Assembly: GCA_039977295.1 (NCBI GenBank) | Contig: JBDWDN010000010.1 | Span: forward strand, 124,001 to 188,000 | DNA from: Hellea sp039977295 | GTDB taxonomy: Bacteria > Pseudomonadota > Alphaproteobacteria > Caulobacterales > Maricaulaceae | Direction: 5' to 3' | DNA: 64,000 nt | In this document: piece after piece, positions 58,248 to 64,000 of the stretch | Position numbering within the stretch: the stretch's first letter is position 1 | How the letters are laid out: each line of letters begins with the position of its first letter | Position numbers and translations under genes: made by a program | The notes under the pieces: model-generated | The model's database searches: none | What the model saw: the letters and a program-made list of their open reading frames with translations, nothing else | What the model was told of the DNA's origin: nothing

Positions 58248-61200
58248 TTAGATCAGGGCGTCCATATCGAAGACATCAACAATATCGGCCGCGAAAGCAT
58301 CTGGATCTGAGAGCGGCTCTGCCGCTGGCGGCGTGCCGCTAAGGTCAAAATTGCCTGCGTCAAGATCAGCAAGGTTGAGCCCAACAATTGTCAGCGTATT
58401 CCCACCTCCAAAGTCAAATATAACATTTGCGCCTACATCACTTCCAACTGCCATTACGTCAGTAAAACTATCGTAGACACCCTCACCGCTAAATAGGTAA
58501 ATAAGTTCATTGGTGCCAAAGCCAAATATAACATCTGCGCCATCACTTTGGGTGCCATAACCGTAACTGTCGACCCCAGCCCCGCCAATTAATGTATCGT
58601 TTCCAAAACTACCAAAAAGAAAATCATCTCCACCATTGCCCACGAGAATATCATCGAAAACGCCTCCAGAAATATTGTCATCAAAACGCGACCCCAAAAC
58701 ACGTTCTATGCTCATAAATTCATCTCCGTTGGCATCACCTGAAGATGATCCGACCCCAAACTCCATTTGGATCGTCAAACCTGTTGTAGATGTAAGATAA
58801 GAGACCGTATCAAATCCATCACCGCCATCATGACGATCCGCGCCCGCGCCGCCAAAGAAGAAGTCATTCCCCGCGCCGCCTGTCATGATGTCGTCACCAG
58901 CTTGGCCAAAAATGGTATCAACACCGTCCCCGCCATTAATGGTGTCATTACCATCGCCGCCCAGCAGGCGGTCATTTCCGCCTTCGCCGTTTAGCGTGTC
59001 ATTACCGTCACGTCCTTCAAGACGGTTATTGGCGGCGTCGCCTGTAATGCTGTCATCAAAGTCGGAGCCAAAGACCCATTCGATAGAGGTGAAGCTGTCG
59101 CCCAAAGCTTCGCCCGCTGTGCCGCCAGATGTTAGGTCAAGGCTGACCCCTGAGGCCGCGAGGATGTAATTGACAATGTCAGTTCCCGTGCCGCCATCAA
59201 AGGCGTCTGCACCTGCGCCGCCAAAGAAGCGGTCATTGCCGCCGAGGCCAAACAAGGCGTCATCACCGCCGCCGCCGCGCAGTTCGTTGACCGAGTTGTT
59301 GCCAGTAAGACTGTCATCAAAGCCGGAGCCATAAACAGCCTCAATACCAAAGTAAGTATCACCTGCCGCATCACCTGCGGAGCCACCAGAGAGCATGTCA
59401 ACGGTTACAGCCGCGCTGGCGAGCGTATAATTGGCGATATCAAAACCCGCGCCGCCATTAATCTGGTCACTACCCGCAGACCCATAAAGCGTATCATTGC
59501 CGTCTTGGCCGCGCTGAACATCATTGCCCTCACCGCCGAAAATACGGTCAATGCCGCCGCCGCCGTTAATTTGGTCATTGCCGTCTCCGCCGTAGAAGAA
59601 CTCATTAGCAGAAGAACCCGTTACAACATCGGTGAAACCCGAGAGGTAATAGCGTTCTATACCTGAGAAGCTATCACCATCGGCTTCGCCCTGTGTACCG
59701 CCAGTATCGACGTTGAAGCGCACGCCCAAAGACGCGCCGCGATAATCCGCCGTATCGAACCCAGCGCCGCCATTTAAAGCATCAGCGCCTGCCCCGCCGA
59801 TGAGCGTATCCGCACCTGCATCGCCGTTAAGTGTATCATCGCCCACATTACCCAAGAGGCGGTCATTACCATCCCCGCCAGAAAGAACGTCCTCGCCGCC
59901 CCCGCCATCGATAACGTCATTACCGCCAAGCCCATCTATAGTATCAGCAACAATTGACCCCGTTATGTTATCATTACCCTCAGTAGCGTCAGGACCCGCA
60001 GGTTCCAGCGAGAAGTCGTCATCACCGAAACGAAGGAACTCTATATTCGTGAGTGTATCGGTTCCACTACCCCGACCGCCAAACACCGTGACTGTGCCGT
60101 CATTATTAAACGTGATTGAATATGCATCAAGACTTCCAGAATATCTTGCTATATCGATTCCATCTCCACCATCGATGATATCATTTCCATCACCGCCAAA
60201 GAATATATCATCCCCTGCTTCGCCGAACATGGTGTCACTTCCAAAATCGTCTCTAAGGTCATCATTGCCCGCGCCGCCATATACGGTATCGTTCCCGACG
60301 CCGCCGTCGAGAATATCATCCCCGTCACCTCCATATAAAATATCGACATCAAAGCCACCATATAGCTGGTCATTTCCAAGCCCGCCGTGCAAGATATCTT
60401 GATCACGCCCCCCATTTAAAAAGTCATTGCCGTCGCCGCCATAAAGTTCATCATTGCCATCCTCACCTCGCAATGTGTCATTCCCTTCAAGACCTCTGAT
60501 AATATCATTTAAGTCATTACCGTTTAACTCATCATCATTGGCTGTCCCCAAGATTTCATTTGCAAGCGTGGTATAATGAATTTGCTGAAAGCTAGATGCG
60601 GCGCCGCTCACCAAATTATCTGCAAGCGAGAGATATGTCACATAACTCCCATTCCCAGAGATGAATGAGCTTTGCGATACCGCATCACCAATCGTGCCAT
60701 CTTCCAAAGCAGATATGAGCTGCGTTTCCCCTGTTTGGCGGTCATGCAAATAAACTTGCCTTATACCATCCGTAGCCCCAGCCACTAAATTCGTCGCGTC
60801 AGACTCAAATGTTATAAAGCGTCCATCATGAGAAATAGAGGGATTGTCAGAATCGCCATTAGATTGTGTGCCTAGATTGCTGGATATAAGTTCAGTTAGG
60901 CCGGTGACAGTATCAAATAGGAATATGTCTGTCCGCGAATTTGTGTCGCCCGCCACCAGATTACTCGAGCTTGATGCGTAAACGAGGTAGTGGCCATCAC
61001 TTGTAATCATGACTTCTTGCGAGCTACCATTTCCGATAGTTCCGTCTGCAGCCTCAGAAATACGGGTGATATTCTGTGTATCCCTATCATATAGAAAGAC
61101 ATCCGAGGCGTCATTTGTGTCACTCCCAGCGATCAAATTTGTTGCGTCGGACCTGAACGCGATATAGCGTCCATCTTTAGATATTTCAGGATCATAGGAT

Positions 61201-61937
61201 CCCGCATTAGCTTGAACACCACCATTACCCAAAATTCTTTCCGTAAGGTTTGTTGACTGTGAAAAGATGAAGAGATCAGTGACGGAATTAGTATCACCGC
61301 TGACAAGGTTTGTGGCATCTGAGTAATATACGATGTAGCGCGTATCATCAGATATGGATGCGTTAAATGACCCGCCATTAGAAGCCGTTCCGTTTATGCC
61401 CATCGAAATAAGCTGGGTGGGCCCTCCGATTGAATATTTTAAAAAAACATCCGCCTGACCATTCGTATCACCAAAGGTTAAGTTCGACGCATTTGAGGTG
61501 AACACCATGGCTCCGCCATTATCAGCAATTGAAATGTAGTAAGATCCGCCATTCGCTTCTACGCCGCTCACGCCGGTTGATACTCTGGTGATACTATCTG
61601 TATCTCGGTCATATAAAAAGATATCTAGGGCCGCATTCATGTCATCATCAACCAAGTTCGTTGCTGACGATACAAACGCCGTGTAGCGCCCATCATAGGT
61701 CATTTCAGCGGCTGAGAAGTGGCTGGCATTTGCGGGCGTTCCATCTGTCGCGACGCTTAAGCGCTGAGTGCTCGTAAGAATTTGAGCATTGGGGTCGTCA
61801 TTTGAAGGGGCCGCGAATGGGGTAAGGTCAAATGACGGTATGTCCACCCCATCGATACCGGTTTGAAGCGGTATCAACTTTGATGAACAATCGAGCGAAA
61901 GGCTTCCCTCAAAGTCGTAATCAAAAAAACGGCGCAT
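58248..61937 (-). CDS. Large RTX protein with N-terminal beta-propeller
   Basis: 1229 residues from the ATG at 61937 (a TTG frame adds five). Residues about 45-440 contain seven or so repeats of the type SxDGRYIAFxSDATNLVAGDTN, xxDVFLYDRxTxxxxRIS, a PD40/TolB-like propeller. From about 460 to 1130 are glycine/aspartate RTX nonapeptide blocks (GGDGNDxLxGG) that bind calcium on secretion. The tail ends EPLSDPDAFAADIVDVFDMD plus ALI, a probable type I secretion signal shared with the next gene. No signal peptide. Secretion genes are not in the window. Confidence 0.88.
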   Translation of the reverse strand: MRRFFDYDFEGSLSLDCSSKLIPLQTGIDGVDIPSFDLTPFAAPSNDDPNAQILTSTQRLSVATDGTPANASHFSAAEMTYDGRYTAFVSSATNLVDDDMNAALDIFLYDRDTDSITRVSTGVSGVEANGGSYYISIADNGGAMVFTSNASNLTFGDTNGQADVFLKYSIGGPTQLISMGINGTASNGGSFNASISDDTRYIVYYSDATNLVSGDTNSVTDLFIFSQSTNLTERILGNGGVQANAGSYDPEISKDGRYIAFRSDATNLIAGSDTNDASDVFLYDRDTQNITRISEAADGTIGNGSSQEVMITSDGHYLVYASSSSNLVAGDTNSRTDIFLFDTVTGLTELISSNLGTQSNGDSDNPSISHDGRFITFESDATNLVAGATDGIRQVYLHDRQTGETQLISALEDGTIGDAVSQSSFISGNGSYVTYLSLADNLVSGAASSFQQIHYTTLANEILGTANDDELNGNDLNDIIRGLEGNDTLRGEDGNDELYGGDGNDFLNGGRDQDILHGGLGNDQLYGGFDVDILYGGDGDDILDGGVGNDTVYGGAGNDDLRDDFGSDTMFGEAGDDIFFGGDGNDIIDGGDGIDIARYSGSLDAYSITFNNDGTVTVFGGRGSGTDTLTNIEFLRFGDDDFSLEPAGPDATEGNDNITGSIVADTIDGLGGNDVIDGGGGEDVLSGGDGNDRLLGNVGDDTLNGDAGADTLIGGAGADALNGGAGFDTADYRGASLGVRFNVDTGGTQGEADGDSFSGIERYYLSGFTDVVTGSSANEFFYGGDGNDQINGGGGIDRIFGGEGNDVQRGQDGNDTLYGSAGSDQINGGAGFDIANYTLASAAVTVDMLSGGSAGDAAGDTYFGIEAVYGSGFDDSLTGNNSVNELRGGGGDDALFGLGGNDRFFGGAGADAFDGGTGTDIVNYILAASGVSLDLTSGGTAGEALGDSFTSIEWVFGSDFDDSITGDAANNRLEGRDGNDTLNGEGGNDRLLGGDGNDTINGGDGVDTIFGQAGDDIMTGGAGNDFFFGGAGADRHDGGDGFDTVSYLTSTTGLTIQMEFGVGSSSGDANGDEFMSIERVLGSRFDDNISGGVFDDILVGNGGDDFLFGSFGNDTLIGGAGVDSYGYGTQSDGADVIFGFGTNELIYLFSGEGVYDSFTDVMAVGSDVGANVIFDFGGGNTLTIVGLNLADLDAGNFDLSGTPPAAEPLSDPDAFAADIVDVFDMDALI

Positions 61938-62068
61938 ACTATAATTTCCCAATTTAGAATTGTGCCCGACCTACCAAAGCTTTCTACCTTGGGCAACACA
62001 TCACCCCAGCTATAAGTCCGATAACACGCCAGACCAAGGTCCAGCATTTTAAGTTCGCATTTCGAGGC

Positions 62069-64000
62069 CTAAATCAAGGCGTCCATATCAAAGACATCAA
62101 CAATATCGGCTGCGAATGCATCAGGATCACTCAAAGGTTCACTCAGCGTCTCGCCCGCTGGCGGCGTGCCGCTAAAGTCAAAATCACTGGCGCTGATATC
62201 TGCGATGTTGCGGCCCACGATTGTTAGGCTATTGCCGCCTCCAAAATCAAAAATGACATTACCGCCCGCATCAGAGGCTACCGCTTGTAATTCCGCAAAG
62301 CTGTCAAAAGCAGGGTTGCCGCCGAGAATGAAGATTGTCTCACCGCCAAAGAAATCGCTAATCACATCAGCGCCGTCGGTATCTGTGTTATAGCCAAAGC
62401 TGTCTGTGCCCGCTCCGCCAATCAGAGAGTCATTGCCTTGGCCGCCTGTGAGGAAGTCACTGCCGCCATTTCCGAGAAGAACATCGTCCCCGTCAGAGCC
62501 CGTAATTGAATCGTCAAATGAAGTCCCGAGAATACGCTCTATATTAGTATAGCTATCACCCGCCGCATCGCCGCCTGTTCCGCCAGTGGCGAGATTGACA
62601 ATAACGCCAGAGGATGACGCGAGATAGGACACGGTGTCAAAATCAGCACCGCCATCAACAGTATCGCCTCCATCTGAACCAAAGAAGAAATCATTCCCAG
62701 CATCCCCAAAGAGCATATCATTACCCTCTTGACCAAAGATCGTGTCGATGCCGTCCCCGCCATTAATGGTATCATTACCCTCTCCGCCGATCAGGCGATC
62801 ATTGCCGCCTTCACCGTTAAGCGTGTCATTACCGTCACGTCCTTCAAGACGGTTATTGGCGGCGTCGCCTATGATGCTGTCATCAAAGCTAGAGCCAAAG
62901 ACCCACTCGATAGAGGCAAAGTTGTCGCCCAATGCTTCGCCCATTGTGCCGCCAGATGTTAAATCAAGACTAACACCCGCAGCCGCCAGCGCGTAATTGA
63001 CAATATCCGTGCCCGTGCCGCCATCAAAGCTATCCGCGCCTGCACCGCCAACGAAACGGTCATTCCCGCCTAGGCCAAAGAGCGCGTCATCACCGTCTCC
63101 GCCGCGCAGTTCATTGGAGCTATTATTACCCGTAAGGCTGTCATTGAATTCAGAACCATAGACAGCCTCAATACCAAAATAAGTATCACCCGCCGCATCA
63201 CCGCCTGTTCCGCCAGACAGCATGTTTGCAATGACAGCAGCACTCGCGAGTGAGTAGTTCGCGATATCAAATCCCGTCCCGCCGTTCAGTTGGTCATTAC
63301 CCGCAGAGCCATAAAGCGTATCATTACCGTCTTGGCCGCGCTGGATGTCATTCCCGTCGCCGCCATAGACGCGGTCAATACCGCCGCCAGCATTAATGGT
63401 GTCATTACCATCTTCGCCAAAGAAGAACTCATTGGCGGATGAGCCCGTGATGGTATCGTTAAAATTAGACAGGTAGTAACGTTCAATGCCTGAGAATGTA
63501 TCCCCAGCCGCTTCACCGCCCGTACCGCCTGTTACGACGTTGAAGGCTATGCCTGCTAGAGCCCCGCGATAATCAGCGGAGTCAAAGCCAGCGCCGCCAT
63601 CAAGAGCATCCGCGCCCTCGCCGCCATTAAGGGTATCGGCACCATCGCCGCCATTTAGCGTGTCTATACCATCGCCGCCAATAAGCGTATCAACACCATC
63701 ATCGCCATTTAGCACATCATCACCGACATTCCCCAGCAGACGGTCATTGCCCGCTCCGCCATTGATGACATCGTTGCCGCCCCGGCCATCGACAATATCA
63801 TTGCCGCCAAGAGCGTCGAGCACATCATCATTCTGAGTGCCGTCAATAACGTCATCTCCTTCGGTAAATATCGGACCATTAGGCGACGCGATTTCTCCGT
63901 CTGCAAAGCGCAAAAACTCGACACTGGTCAGTGTGTCTGTGCCGTCCGTTCCAACATTATCCGTGACGGTGAAGGTCCCGTCGCTATTATCGAAGATTGT
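62069..64000 (-). CDS. RTX protein, paralogue of the neighbour (5' end outside window)
   Basis: 643 residues are visible and the frame continues to the window edge (DGTFTVTDNVGTDGTDTLTS, VEFLRFADG). Nearly the whole visible part is RTX blocks, many almost identical to those of the neighbouring gene (for example ERYYLSNFNDTITGSSANEF, AANNRLEGRDGNDTLNGEGG). The C-terminus is the same SDPDAFAADIVDVFDMDALI tail. The two genes lie in the same direction, 131 bp apart, and look like the product of segmental duplication. Confidence 0.88.
   Translation of the reverse strand, partial: TIFDNSDGTFTVTDNVGTDGTDTLTSVEFLRFADGEIASPNGPIFTEGDDVIDGTQNDDVLDALGGNDIVDGRGGNDVINGGAGNDRLLGNVGDDVLNGDDGVDTLIGGDGIDTLNGGDGADTLNGGEGADALDGGAGFDSADYRGALAGIAFNVVTGGTGGEAAGDTFSGIERYYLSNFNDTITGSSANEFFFGEDGNDTINAGGGIDRVYGGDGNDIQRGQDGNDTLYGSAGNDQLNGGTGFDIANYSLASAAVIANMLSGGTGGDAAGDTYFGIEAVYGSEFNDSLTGNNSSNELRGGDGDDALFGLGGNDRFVGGAGADSFDGGTGTDIVNYALAAAGVSLDLTSGGTMGEALGDNFASIEWVFGSSFDDSIIGDAANNRLEGRDGNDTLNGEGGNDRLIGGEGNDTINGGDGIDTIFGQEGNDMLFGDAGNDFFFGSDGGDTVDGGADFDTVSYLASSSGVIVNLATGGTGGDAAGDSYTNIERILGTSFDDSITGSDGDDVLLGNGGSDFLTGGQGNDSLIGGAGTDSFGYNTDTDGADVISDFFGGETIFILGGNPAFDSFAELQAVASDAGGNVIFDFGGGNSLTIVGRNIADISASDFDFSGTPPAGETLSEPLSDPDAFAADIVDVFDMDALI

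Noticed and set aside
58885..60402. Long + strand open frames opposite the RTX gene, rich in Ser and Pro.
   Set aside because: They are the antisense of Gly/Asp repeat codons; the repeats keep the opposite strand free of stops by composition.

Overview
Organism: the gene content points to an alphaproteobacterium of the stalked, asymmetrically dividing Caulobacterales/Maricaulales (Hyphomonadaceae-like) group. The sequence carries chpT, an RcdA-type DUF1465 protein, a TrcR/DUF1013 protein, DUF1192, two YdcH/DUF465 proteins, an EipA/DUF1134 protein, a UrcA protein and the order Suv3-like helicase - S4 protein - FdxA - CarD. This is chromosomal core DNA with short accessory stretches. There is no prophage, CRISPR array or complete insertion sequence, but there is one MITE-like element and a family of palindromic intergenic repeats. 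No species is claimed. Layout 1-16 kb: the end of a type II secretion locus (gspF, gspE), an ABC ATPase overlapping a fused ABC permease/M1 aminopeptidase, efp with an overlapping SuhB-like gene that has lost a metal-ligand Asp, rpmE, a GcvA-like LysR regulator, a UrcA protein, rcdA, DUF1192, trcR, an SDR, two divergent YdcH proteins, a diguanylate cyclase and purEK. Layout 16-33 kb: a radical SAM protein, an S9 peptidase, a dCTP deaminase, apaG, a YnbE/YdbL pair without an adjacent YdbH, the chpT - CheA-like - CheY-like - CheR-like signalling operon, pheS and pheT with an unknown membrane-anchored protein between them, a saccharopine-dehydrogenase-like protein, an EipA-like lipoprotein and a small membrane protein. 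Layout 32.4-33.8 kb (the most interesting stretch): oxyR has both redox cysteines. A 14/16 match to the OxyR operator overlaps its start codon. Divergently there is a promoter followed by two C-rich-loop hairpins and a Rho-independent terminator, which looks like an OxyS-like small RNA. A 267-bp MITE-like element with about 33-bp inverted ends sits between the two hairpins. Layout 33.8-48 kb: lepA; a compact nitric-oxide divergon (nsrR-DUF1971 against a 56-residue membrane protein and a group III truncated haemoglobin, sharing one dyad operator over a strong promoter); a thioredoxin-like lipoprotein; ileS; a VOC protein; a GST; a degenerate and a normal GIY-YIG protein; cysS; a ClpP-fold protein; folE; a GDPD protein; and rpmB with a terminator-like hairpin in its leader. 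Layout 48-64 kb: DUF3108, a lipoprotein, the Suv3-like helicase, an S4 protein, tandem FdxA ferredoxins of which one is altered near its clusters, carD, an S41 peptidase with a small lipoprotein, a degenerate nuclease-family protein, tRNA-Arg(CCU), and two large RTX proteins with the same C-terminal tail, probably secreted by a type I system encoded elsewhere. How it fits together: much of the window is housekeeping translation (efp, rpmE, pheST, lepA, ileS, cysS, rpmB) mixed with cell-cycle phosphorelay regulators and oxidative and nitrosative stress control. Hairpin repeats lie just beyond stop codons, and hairpins in two leaders suggest control at the RNA level.
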